64,000 nucleotides of DNA from Nostocoides sp. (GTDB taxonomy: Bacteria; Actinomycetota; Actinomycetes; Actinomycetales; Dermatophilaceae). Below the pieces are notes generated by a model, which was not told the DNA's origin, did no database searches, and was given only the letters and a program-made list of their open reading frames with translations. Made by a program: the position numbers and the translations under genes. Location of the stretch: NCBI GenBank assembly GCA_016716625.1, contig JADJVJ010000001.1, positions 1 through 64,000 on the forward strand, written 5' to 3'. This document shows positions 54,370 through 62,774 of this stretch, one piece after another (within the stretch, counting starts at the first letter, position 1; every line of letters starts with the position of its first letter).

Positions 54370-55013
54370 GCATCCGTGTTGTCGTGGCCGATGACCAGGA
54401 CCTCGTGCGGACTGGGCTGGTGATGATCCTCGGCGCCCAACCCGATATAGAGGTCGTCGGGGAGGCCGCGGACGGCATACAGGCCATTGAGGTGGCCACC
54501 CGACTGCGTCCCGATGTCCTCCTCGTCGACATCCGCATGCCCGGGCTCGACGGGATCGAGGTGACCCGGCGGCTCGCGGGTCCCCACGTGGCGGACCCGA
54601 TGGCGGTCGTCGTCATCACCACCTTCGATCTGGACGAGTACGTCCTCGGTGCCCTGCGTGCAGGCGCTCGCGGGTTCCTGCTCAAGGACGCCGGACCGGA
54701 CCTGCTCGTCCAGGCCGTGCACGCCGCCGCGAGCGGGGACGCGCTGATCGCCCCCAACGTGACGCGTCGGCTCCTCGCAACCCTCGTCGACCAGGCACCT
54801 CAGAGCGCCACCCAGCCCATCGATCCCCTGACCGAGCGTGAGGAGGAGGTGCTCGCGCTGCTCGCCCGCGGCCGCACCAATGCCGAGATCGCCGCGGAGC
54901 TCTTCATCAGTCTGAGCACGGTCAAGACCCATATCGCGTCGGTGATGGCCAAACTCGGTGTCCGCAACCGCGTCGAGATCGCGATGTGGGCCTACCAGTC
55001 CAAACGTGTCTGA
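54366..55013 (+). CDS. NarL/FixJ-type response regulator
   Basis: 215 residues. Receiver domain with acidic pair VVADDQ, phosphoacceptor aspartate in VLLVDIRMPG, conserved threonine in VVITTFD and lysine in FLLKDAG. LuxR helix-turn-helix at the end: LTEREEEVLALLARGRTNAEIAAELFISLSTVKTHI. It acts with the kinase before it; targets are unknown but the DUF6326-like membrane gene is a likely one. Confidence 0.93.
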   Translation: MSIRVVVADDQDLVRTGLVMILGAQPDIEVVGEAADGIQAIEVATRLRPDVLLVDIRMPGLDGIEVTRRLAGPHVADPMAVVVITTFDLDEYVLGALRAGARGFLLKDAGPDLLVQAVHAAASGDALIAPNVTRRLLATLVDQAPQSATQPIDPLTEREEEVLALLARGRTNAEIAAELFISLSTVKTHIASVMAKLGVRNRVEIAMWAYQSKRV

Positions 55014-55070
55014 GGCGGCGAGCGGCCCTCCCGAAGGCTTAGATTGCCCAAACCGCCCACAGAGGCCGCC

Positions 55071-55544
55071 TCAGCCTCGCTCCAGGCTCCGTCCCCGACC
55101 CTCAGCCCTCGCGGACACTCGCAACGAGACCGCCGTGAAAACCTCGATCTCGTGCGGGTCGAGGAGGTCGACAAAGGCATCGCGCACCGCCTCGGCATGC
55201 CCGGGTGCCGCCTCTTCGATCGCCCTTCGTCCTCGGCTGGTGATCGTCACGACGGTGCCGCGGCGGTCGCGCCGTGTTGGTCCGCGCTCGATGAGGCCGC
55301 GGGACTCCATCCGGCGCAGCTGATGCGAGAGCCTGCTGGCATCCCAGCTGATCCGCTCACCGAGGGCCCGTGACCGCATGCCATCGGGCGACTCGGAGAG
55401 CACGACGAGCACGGTGTAGTCCGGGTGCGAGAGGCCATGCTCGGCCAGTTGCACCGTGATGGCGCGCTCGAGGTGTCGGCGCATGTCGAAGAAGGCGCGC
55501 CACATCGCCTGCTCGGACTCGTTGAGCCATCGGGCGTGCACCAC
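55071..55544 (-). CDS. MarR family transcriptional regulator
   Basis: 157 residues. The winged helix is clear in DYTVLVVLSESPDGMRSRALGERISWDASRLSHQLRRMESRGLIERG with wing RDRRGTVVTITSRGR. It sits 43 bases upstream of the cytochrome b5-like lipoprotein gene's end on the same strand and is read after it, so it may be part of one unit or be separate. Confidence 0.88.
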   Translation of the reverse strand: MVHARWLNESEQAMWRAFFDMRRHLERAITVQLAEHGLSHPDYTVLVVLSESPDGMRSRALGERISWDASRLSHQLRRMESRGLIERGPTRRDRRGTVVTITSRGRRAIEEAAPGHAEAVRDAFVDLLDPHEIEVFTAVSLRVSARAEGRGRSLERG

Positions 55545-55587
55545 CCGCGAATCCTATGACCCCGCCGGAGACTGGCGGGTGCGCCCG

Positions 55588-56031
55588 TCAGGAGACGAGG
55601 GGGCCGAGTTTGAAGCTCGCGAGGCGCTGCTGCGGGTTCCCGCCGCCGTCGGGCGCCCCATGCTTGCCGGTGAACCCAGCGGTTGCATCCGTGCCGCACA
55701 GAGCGCTGATCTTGTCGGGGCCGCCAGGGTGCTTGGCGATCCACGCGGTCAAGTCGTAGACGTCACCGTCGACGGCTGCCCAGCAGGACTCGGCCGTGTT
55801 GTGCTTGGCCACTTCGCTCATGGTCAGGGCCGCGGCTGCCGGGCTTGACGCCGCGCTGCTAGGCGCCTGGCTGCTCGCAGCCGGGGTGGCGGACTCCGAG
55901 CACCCGGCCAGGGCGAGACCGGAGAGGAGGAGCGCCGGCACCACCCGGTGGCGTATGCCGTGCACCCGGGAGCATGCGGCGGCCGCTGGTGTCGGCGTGG
56001 CGAGCGTGGAGGGGATCGGTGATGAGGTCAT
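55588..56031 (-). CDS. Lipoprotein with cytochrome b5-like heme domain
   Basis: 147 residues from ATG 56031 (AAAGGACGG before it). Signal with lipobox LSGLALAGCSES, an Ala/Ser linker, then a b5 fold: LTMSEVAKHNTAESCWAAVDGDVYDLTAWIAKHPGG. The heme ligands should be H101 in HPGG and H124 in FTGKHG. An extracellular, membrane-anchored b5 protein suggests electron transfer at the cell surface. A disulfide may join the two domain cysteines (SCW and LCG). Confidence 0.85.
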   Translation of the reverse strand: MTSSPIPSTLATPTPAAAACSRVHGIRHRVVPALLLSGLALAGCSESATPAASSQAPSSAASSPAAAALTMSEVAKHNTAESCWAAVDGDVYDLTAWIAKHPGGPDKISALCGTDATAGFTGKHGAPDGGGNPQQRLASFKLGPLVS

Positions 56032-56231
56032 GACGACCGTCCTTTCACGGGAAGCGGGATGGGCTGGGCAGTGGGATGACACGAGAGTGCAGGAGGGTCG
56101 TCGCCGAGGAACAGTGCAACGGGTGGGATCGCTCGTCATGACCACTCCCGATTGTTGACGTATCAGCAACCTTACGGATGAGCCATGGAGAGGGCAACCG
56201 TTGTCGAAGCCACGGTGTCGACCCAGGGGCG

Positions 56232-56921
56232 TCAGACGCGGTCTACGCGGAGCAGCCGAACGCCGGTCGCGAGAAGCCAGACAACCCACAGCGCGAGGCC
56301 AGCCACACCCACGAACACCATCGGCGAGCCGTCCGCGATCGCGACAGTGGTCGTCCCGGCAGCGATGAGGAGGATGGCCCCCAGCACGCCGAGCAGCCGT
56401 TGCCATGACCCGGTGAGCGATGCCGCGTGCGTTGCCTGGGCGGCACCGAGGAACGTCGTACCGAGGGCCGGCAGCGCCATCGCCAAACCCGCGGCATGCA
56501 TCTGCCAGGCGAGCTCCAGCGCCGGGCTCGGTGCGGCCCCTTGATCGGCGGAAAGAACGACCCCGACCCACGCCACGGCATAGATCGCCCAGACGGCCGA
56601 AAGTGTCGCGCCCGCGGCGAGGGCGAAGCGAGCCCACGTCGCGCCCCCCTCCGAGCGGCGCCGGACGAGGCCATGGAGACCGGCGAGGAACCCCAGAAGC
56701 AGGGGCAGGTTGAGCGCTTCGAGCCCCACGGCAATCGCGACGGTGCCTCGATTCTCTGCGTGGTACGCGAGGACGTCCGCGATCGGCGCAGCGTAGTCGG
56801 GTGCTCCGGAGCCACCCAGGACCACGTTCTGGAGGGCCAGTGACGCGGCGAGCGCAATCGCCGTCGCGCCGACGATCCGCGGTGATCCCGGGTGGCTGAG
56901 GGTGTGTGGTGCCGTGGTCAT
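56232..56921 (-). CDS. Six- to seven-TM membrane protein controlled by TetR gene
   Basis: 229 residues from ATG 56921. Hydrophobic spans include IVGATAIALAASLALQNVVL, ALNLPLLLGFLAGLHGLV, FALAAGATLSAVWAIYAVAWVGVVL, MHAAGLAMALPALGTTFLGA and two at the end. No family recognised with confidence; it resembles DUF4386-type actinobacterial membrane proteins. It is divergent from a TetR gene, with a perfect 13-bp-arm palindrome between them, so it is the likely regulated gene. Confidence 0.7.
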   Translation of the reverse strand: MTTAPHTLSHPGSPRIVGATAIALAASLALQNVVLGGSGAPDYAAPIADVLAYHAENRGTVAIAVGLEALNLPLLLGFLAGLHGLVRRRSEGGATWARFALAAGATLSAVWAIYAVAWVGVVLSADQGAAPSPALELAWQMHAAGLAMALPALGTTFLGAAQATHAASLTGSWQRLLGVLGAILLIAAGTTTVAIADGSPMVFVGVAGLALWVVWLLATGVRLLRVDRV

Positions 56922-56967
56922 CGGTTGCCTTCTCTCACGTTCATGTCGGTATGCCGGGTGGCCGCTC

Positions 56968-56995
56968 GTACGGTGTACGAGTTCGTACACCGTAC
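56968..56995. promoter_or_regulatory. Perfect TetR-type operator palindrome
   Basis: GTACGGTGTACGA (56968-56980) and TCGTACACCGTAC (56983-56995) are exact inverse copies separated by GT. They lie between the divergent membrane-protein and TetR genes, a typical self-regulated operator. Confidence 0.85.
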
Positions 56996-57045
56996 CAGGT
57001 CCGTATGCTGCTCGATTGTCAGGGCGGCACGAGCGAGGAGACCGG

Positions 57046-57720
57046 TTGTCCGCGAGGAAGCGACGTCAGGACGCCCCCGACGCTGGCCTGAGCAGAGAGC
57101 GGGTCGTGGTCGAGGCGATTCGTCTCGCCGACCGCGAAGGGGTCGAGGGTCTGAGCATGCGCCGACTGGCCGATTCGCTCGGTGCGGGTGCGATGTCGCT
57201 CTATCACTACGTGGCAAACAAGGCCGAGTTGCTCGATGGCATGGTCGACGCGGTGTTCGCGGAGATCGAGTTCCCGGCCGACGCGACCGACTGGCAGTCC
57301 GCGATGCGGCTGAGGGCGATCTCGGTCCGGCAGATGCTCGCTCGGCATCCGTGGGCGATCGGCCTCATGGAGTCACGAACGTCGCCGGGGCCGACCCAGC
57401 TACGCCACCTCGAAGCGGTCACCGCGTGTCTGCGGAGGGCGGGCTTCAGCGTGCTCATGACCACGCACGCCAACTGGATCCTCGACAGCTACGTTTACGG
57501 ATTCGCCCTCCAGGAGGCCAGCCTTCCCTTCGACACCGCCGACGAACTCACGGACATGGCCGAAGAGGTGTACCTGCCCCAACTGCCCCCGGAAAAGTTC
57601 CCCTACCTCAACGAGGCGGCCGTCACCCTGGCCGCGGCCGGCTACGTCCCGGCTGAGGAGTTCGGCTTCGGGCTCGACCTCGTGCTCGCTGCCCTCGAGC
57701 CGCTCAGATCTTCCAGCTAA
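57046..57720 (+). CDS. TetR family repressor
   Basis: 224 residues from TTG 57046, chosen because GAGGAG lies five bases upstream and earlier starts would run through the operator. The helix-turn-helix is REGVEGLSMRRLADSLGAGAMSLYHYVANKAELLDGMVD. The C-terminal ligand domain is of the TetR_C type. It probably binds the palindrome at 56968-56995 and controls itself and the divergent membrane protein. Confidence 0.88.
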   Translation: MSARKRRQDAPDAGLSRERVVVEAIRLADREGVEGLSMRRLADSLGAGAMSLYHYVANKAELLDGMVDAVFAEIEFPADATDWQSAMRLRAISVRQMLARHPWAIGLMESRTSPGPTQLRHLEAVTACLRRAGFSVLMTTHANWILDSYVYGFALQEASLPFDTADELTDMAEEVYLPQLPPEKFPYLNEAAVTLAAAGYVPAEEFGFGLDLVLAALEPLRSSS

Positions 57721-57971
57721 TGGGGCTGCATCGTCTCGTTCCGGGCTCGATCTGGGGTGGGAGGCTGTGGCCGAGCCATCGGTCGGTGAACACTGTTCCA
57801 GCCTGAGACTCTTGGGATCTCTACGCCTAGATCGTGTCCTGACCGGTGGGTAGGTCGCCCGTTGAGTGCTGATGGGATGTCGTGCCCGCTGGTGGTGGTG
57901 AGCACTGATCCATTAGGCGCTGCCATGGGCGGTCTCGGCTCATCGAAGAGGTTCGTCATCGCGTCGAGGAG

Positions 57972-59139
57972 GTGATCGGGTTGATCTTCGTTGGCAATGA
58001 CTGGGCTGAGGATCACCACGACATTCAGCCGAACACCAGGGGGAGAAGCTCGCCGTACGGCTTTCCCGGAAGGAGTGGCTGGGGTCAGCGGCTTCCACGC
58101 GTTGATCGCGCAGCACGCCGAAGACCCACGGAAGTGGTGGTCGGGATCGAGACTGATCACGGCTTGTGGGCCGCATCGCTGGTCGCGGCCGGGTACCGGG
58201 TGTACGCGGTCAACCCCAAAGCCGTGCCCGCTACCGCGACCGGCACCACGTCGGCGGCGGGAAGTCCGACGCCGGGACGCCAAGGTCCTGGGGGACCTGG
58301 TCCGCACCGACGCCCACAACCACCGGGTCGTGGCCGGCGACACCGAGCAGGTGCAGGCGGTCAAGGTGCTGGCGCGGGCCCAGCAGGCACTGGTGTGGTC
58401 CCGCAACCGTGAGGTCAACCGGCTGCGGAATGCGTTGCGGGAGTTCTATCCCGCCGCGCTGGTCGCGTTCGAGGACCTGCACGGCAGGGACGCCTGGCCC
58501 TCCGGGCCCGGGCCTTGCGGTCAGCGCCCGGCGCCGGCGGGGGTCGACGAAACCTGGACCTCACCGCCGAGAAGATGCAGGCCGTCCTGCGCACGAGGCC
58601 CACGCCCCAGCGCGGTCGCGCCGCCTACGCGGCCGTGGTGAAAGCCCAGGTCGGTGTCATCACCGCCCTGAACACCCAACTCGCGCAGCTCGAGACGCAG
58701 CTGGAGCAGTCTTTGAGCAGCCCCGGACGCCGACATCATCCTGTCGCTTCCAGGCCTAGGAGACATCCTGGCGCCGGGTGCTCGGCGAGTTCGGGGACGA
58801 CCCCGAACGCTTCGCTGATGCCAAGTCTCGCAGGAACTACGCCGGCACCTCACCCCTGACCGTCGCCTCCGGCAAGAAACGAGCCGTCCTGGCCCGGCAC
58901 GCCCGTAACCAGCGCCTCTATGACGGATCGACCAGTGGGCCTTCTGCTCCCTGCAGGCCAGCCCAGGCGCCCGCGCCCTGTACGACACCCGGCGTGCCGG
59001 CCCACCCACCACCAAGCCTCCGCTCCCTCGGCACCGCTGGGTCGGCATCCTCCACGGCTGCCTCAAACACCGCCCCTATAACGGGCACACCGCCTGGGGC
59101 CAGCCCGCTGGCCGCCGCAACGACCCTGGGATATCTAGG
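57972..59139 (+). pseudogene. IS110 family transposase remnant
   Basis: Pieces in several frames join into an IS110 transposase. They are IFVGNDWAEDHHDIQ (DEDD domain start), VVVGIETDHGLW, AGYRVYAVNPKAVARYRDRH, KSDAGDAKVLGDLVRTD, VKVLARAQQALVWSRNREVNRLRNALREFYPAAL, then VLGEFGDDPERFADAKSRRNYAGTSP and WVGILHGCLKH at the end. At least five frame changes make it dead. The end of the remnant runs into the 3' end of an epimerase gene on the other strand. The 250 bases before it show no gene. Confidence 0.85.
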
Positions 59140-60033
59140 CGGGCGCTCCGTGGGTGTGGCGTGGTCGCCGGTGCTCTCGGCAGAATCGTCGAGGATGGTG
59201 CGCCAGGTGTGTTGCGGGTTGTAGCCGAGGATGCGCCGTGCCTTGTCGATGGACAACAGCGTCGTGTGTTCGCCGATCTCGCCGCGCACCGGCACCCCCG
59301 GGAACACCTCGGCGAGGAGTTCGGCGTTGGGCCGGCTCATGACGGTGTCGGGTGAGGCGACGATGAACCGGTCGAACCCCGGCCCGCTGCGGGCGAGGGC
59401 CAGTTCGACGGCCTGGGCGCCGTCGCGCCCGTCGATGTAACCCCAGAGGTTCCACTTGCGGGCCCGGGCATCGACGTCGAACCCCGGGAAGGCCGCGTAG
59501 TCCTCGACGTCCATGACATTGCTGAACCGCAGTGCCGTGATCGTCACCTCGGGGTGCCACCGGGCGAGCTCGATGGCCATCGTCTCCTCGAGGTGTTTGC
59601 CGAGCGAGTAGACGCTCTCCGGCCGCGCGGCATACTCCTCGTCGACCGGGACGTACCGCGGTGGGGTGTCGAAGGGCAACCCGAGCACCGTCTCGCTCGA
59701 CGCCATGACGATGCGGGTGATGCCTTGACGGATCGCGGCGTGCAGCACGTTGAAGGTCACGGTCATGTTGTTGCGGAAGGTCACCGAGTCGGGCGCCAAC
59801 CCCGGGGCGGGGATGGCCGCCAGGTGCACGACGGCCTCGACCGGGCCGAACTCACCCTGCGCCCCGCCGAGGACATCGGCCACCTGGCCGTAGTCCCGCA
59901 AGTCCACCTGGGTCCACCCGGTCCACCGTTCGCCGGTGGAGTCGAGATTGAGGACGTCGTGGCCGCTGGCCTGAAGCCGCCGAACCACGTGCCGACCAAG
60001 CTTGCCCGAACCACCCGTCACCGCGATGCGCAT
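58918..60033 (-). CDS. NAD-dependent epimerase/dehydratase, C-terminus altered by IS110
   Basis: 371 residues. Rossmann motif TGGSGKLGRHVVRRL at 6-20, catalytic S in MASSETVLGL and YSLGK (YxxxK). The family core continues to YNPQHTWRTIL near residue 285. From about 59140 leftwards the frame is the antisense of the IS110 remnant, giving some 70 odd Gly/Ala-rich residues that belong to no epimerase. The enzyme core is complete, so activity may survive. Starts right after the beta-lactamase-family gene in the same direction, three bases from its stop. Confidence 0.85.
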   Translation of the reverse strand: MRIAVTGGSGKLGRHVVRRLQASGHDVLNLDSTGERWTGWTQVDLRDYGQVADVLGGAQGEFGPVEAVVHLAAIPAPGLAPDSVTFRNNMTVTFNVLHAAIRQGITRIVMASSETVLGLPFDTPPRYVPVDEEYAARPESVYSLGKHLEETMAIELARWHPEVTITALRFSNVMDVEDYAAFPGFDVDARARKWNLWGYIDGRDGAQAVELALARSGPGFDRFIVASPDTVMSRPNAELLAEVFPGVPVRGEIGEHTTLLSIDKARRILGYNPQHTWRTILDDSAESTGDHATPTERPPRYPRVVAAASGLAPGGVPVIGAVFEAAVEDADPAVPRERRLGGGWAGTPGVVQGAGAWAGLQGAEGPLVDPS

Positions 60034-60036
60034 GCC

Positions 60037-61056
60037 TCAATTCTGCTCCCGCGCCGGAGGCAGTATGCGGGACAGCAGGGACACCAGCGGCCAGGCGCCC
60101 CCCGAGGTGTTGCTCAGCACCGTGAAGGTGCTCCCCGTCGTCGGGTTGTGATGACTGGCGCAGGAGACACCCGCGTCCAGACCTTCGAGGAAGACGGTAT
60201 CGGTGGTGGCGTGCAGGTGAATGCCGAGGCCGTAGCGCCGGTTCTCCTCGGGCCAGTCGCTGCGGGGGCGGGTCATCTCGGTGAGTGTGCTCAGGGTGAC
60301 GATGCGACCGGCATACAGGGCCGACCACAGGCGATGGAGGTCTTCTGCGGTGGAGTACAGACCACCGTCGCCGCTCCCCAGCACCGGTAGGTGCAACACA
60401 TTGGTCCGTATGCCGTCAGCGCTCAGGTAGCCCACCGCGGCGCGACCAGGCAACTGATCACTGCGCAGGAAGGCGGTCTGAGCCAGCCGCGCCGGCTCGC
60501 AGACCAGCGCGTGCACTAGGTCAGGGAACGGCCGCCCCGAGAGGCGTTCGGCCACGAGCGCGAGCACGACGAATCCGGCGTTGTTGTATCGGAATCTCTC
60601 CCCGGGGACGGAGATCTGCGGGTGGCCGTCGAGCGCCGGGAGGTAGCGCTCGGTCGAGGCGAGTTCGTGGACGGGGACCGGCATGACGTTGTCGGTGATA
60701 TCGCCCACCACGCCCTCATCGAGGTAGTCGCCGATGCCCGACCGGTGCGCAAGGAGGTGCTCCACTGTGACCGCGTCGGCCACCAGTGGCAAATCGACGC
60801 CCAGCACCTGGCGGATCGTGGTGTCGAGCCGGAGCAGACCCTCCTCGATGAGGCGCAGCACGACCAGGGCGGTGAAGCCTTTGGTCACGCTCGCCGTCCC
60901 GAACTGGGTGTCCAGGGTGTTAGGGACCGCGTGGGCCCGGTCTGACATCCCGTAGGCACGGGCCAGAACCGTGTCTCCGGCCACGTCGACTCGCACGACA
61001 CCGCTGAACCCGCTCGCGGTGGCGTGCTCGTCCACCATCTGGGTCAGGGACGCCAT
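60037..61056 (-). CDS. Beta-lactamase-family serine hydrolase
   Basis: 339 residues from ATG 61056; a longer start at 61131 is possible. Class C/esterase-type motifs: nucleophile in FGTASVTKGFTAL (SxxK), YNN in GERFRYNNAGFV, and SHHNPTTGST near the end in place of a classic KTG. No signal peptide is seen in the chosen start, so a cytosolic esterase or peptidase role is more likely than drug resistance. Confidence 0.8.
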   Translation of the reverse strand: MASLTQMVDEHATASGFSGVVRVDVAGDTVLARAYGMSDRAHAVPNTLDTQFGTASVTKGFTALVVLRLIEEGLLRLDTTIRQVLGVDLPLVADAVTVEHLLAHRSGIGDYLDEGVVGDITDNVMPVPVHELASTERYLPALDGHPQISVPGERFRYNNAGFVVLALVAERLSGRPFPDLVHALVCEPARLAQTAFLRSDQLPGRAAVGYLSADGIRTNVLHLPVLGSGDGGLYSTAEDLHRLWSALYAGRIVTLSTLTEMTRPRSDWPEENRRYGLGIHLHATTDTVFLEGLDAGVSCASHHNPTTGSTFTVLSNTSGGAWPLVSLLSRILPPAREQN

Positions 61057-61192
61057 GATCGTCCGGCGAGGCAACCACCGGGGCTGGGGGATGCTGCCAT
61101 CGACCCACTCTAAGCCCGACCCAGTCCCCATCTCCGTTGAGCGGCCACGGGTGACCCCGCACCTGGGGGAGAGGGGGATCCGGACCGGCCGG

Positions 61193-62665
61193 TCACCGTT
61201 GGGTCCAGGTGCTGCGGGCGTCCTGTCCGGAGATCCTCGTCCAGTTCGCGAGCCCGGTCACCCCACGACCGTTCCAGACGAAGAGGGCCGAGCCTGCCGC
61301 CACCGGGCCGCCATACGCGTTGGCGTCGAGGATCAGATTGGCGTTCTTCGCGGCGTCGCCTGCTGGTCGCACTCGGGAGACCAGCAGGGGGTTGCCGCCG
61401 TTGGTCGTGGTCACCGAGTTGCCGGTGATGCGTGAGTCGTGGACGTAGTACTGCAGCAGGATCTCCGGGGAGCCGTCGTCGAGGGTGTTGTTCCCGCGCA
61501 GAGTATTGCCCGTCACGGTGATCCCGAAGGCCTCTCCGCGGCGCCGGTCGTAGCCGCCGACGGCCAGCCCGACATAGCGGCTCCCGCTGATCATGTTGGC
61601 GCGCACGACGATGTCGTTGGTCCGTCCGCGAGCCCATTCCGAGGCGACCTCGAGGCCGATGTCGGAGTCGGCCACGACGTTGTTCTCGATGACCACGCGG
61701 GCGGCTCCGTCGACGTAGATCCCCCCGGCACAGTTGCAGTAGCCGTCGCCCTCGTCATAGGCGGGGTTGCCCTCGCTGATGATCCGGGTCACCACGTTGC
61801 CGGAGACCACACCGTTGCGCGCACGGTTGACCTCGGTGAAGCGAGCCGGTCCCGAGATGGTCCGCTCGAAGCCGATCAGGTCGATGCCGATGTTGTTGTT
61901 GTCGTGGATCGAGTTGCCGGTGACGCGAAAGCCGTCGACGTTGCCGTTGACCACAACGGTCTCACTCGCGCCGAGGACGAGATGGTCGACCTCGTTGTCG
62001 GCGATGACCAAGCCGGTCGTCGACGCGGTGGCGGAGCGCCCATACACCGCGATGCCGTGCGCGTTGATGTCGAAGCTGCCGGCCGTGCGGTTGTCGTTGC
62101 CGAGGTGGTGAACGTGGTTGCCCTCGATCCGTAGCCCCGAGGTCGCGCCGGTCGCATAGATGCCGACCGGAACGGCCTGCAACGACCGCGTCCGGTAGCC
62201 GGTGATCTCCAGGCCCGTGATGGTGATGTCTGCCCCGTCGCGGACCTCGACGACACCAGTAGTGCCCGCGGGAACGGCAAGCCCGGTGGCATCGAGGACC
62301 GGACGGGCTCCGGCTGCAGCCCGCACCACGACATGCCGGCGATTCGCCAGGACGATCCGTTGCCCGGCATACCGGCCGCCGGCGAGCTCGACGACCCCAC
62401 CGTTTGAGCCCAACCGGTCCACGGCCCGCTGGGGAGTGCGCAGTGGCGCCCCCGCGCTGCCGTCGGCACTGTCGTTGCCGTTCGGAGAGACGTGGATCAC
62501 CGGCGTCCCCGCGGGCGCCGTGGCAGCGACCGCGGTCCGTCCGCGGGTGGGTGCAAGTCCGTCGAACGGCCACTGAACGGCGAGCAGAGCCGGGACGGCT
62601 AGCGCCGGGAAGACCACAGCAGTGGCGAGGCCACGCCGAGCGGTGCGGGTGCGGAAGCGAGACAT
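61193..62665 (-). CDS. Secreted right-handed beta-helix protein
   Basis: 490 residues from ATG 62665 (GAAGGA before it). A signal peptide (RRGLATAVVFPALAVPALLAVQ) precedes HVSPNGNDSADGSAGAPLRTPQRAVD, the usual start of pectate-lyase-like proteins. Then come many parallel beta-helix turns (ITGLEITGYRTRSL, GLRIEGNHVHHLGND, VVIENNVVADSDIGLEV, GITVTGNTLRGNN). Such proteins bind or cut polysaccharides; no catalytic residues can be named. Confidence 0.85.
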   Translation of the reverse strand: MSRFRTRTARRGLATAVVFPALAVPALLAVQWPFDGLAPTRGRTAVAATAPAGTPVIHVSPNGNDSADGSAGAPLRTPQRAVDRLGSNGGVVELAGGRYAGQRIVLANRRHVVVRAAAGARPVLDATGLAVPAGTTGVVEVRDGADITITGLEITGYRTRSLQAVPVGIYATGATSGLRIEGNHVHHLGNDNRTAGSFDINAHGIAVYGRSATASTTGLVIADNEVDHLVLGASETVVVNGNVDGFRVTGNSIHDNNNIGIDLIGFERTISGPARFTEVNRARNGVVSGNVVTRIISEGNPAYDEGDGYCNCAGGIYVDGAARVVIENNVVADSDIGLEVASEWARGRTNDIVVRANMISGSRYVGLAVGGYDRRRGEAFGITVTGNTLRGNNTLDDGSPEILLQYYVHDSRITGNSVTTTNGGNPLLVSRVRPAGDAAKNANLILDANAYGGPVAAGSALFVWNGRGVTGLANWTRISGQDARSTWTQR

Positions 62666-62774
62666 GATCGGCAATCCTTCTCAGGTCGGAGATCGAACTC
62701 GCCCACTGTGCACAACCCTGAATGACGCAACGATGACGTTCGGCTGAGGTTGGCCGCGGGCGGGCTCAGGGTCG

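Noticed and set aside
53230..55013. Reading the kinase/regulator pair as a specific named system
   Set aside because: Family is clear but nothing in the sequence points to a particular characterised pair.
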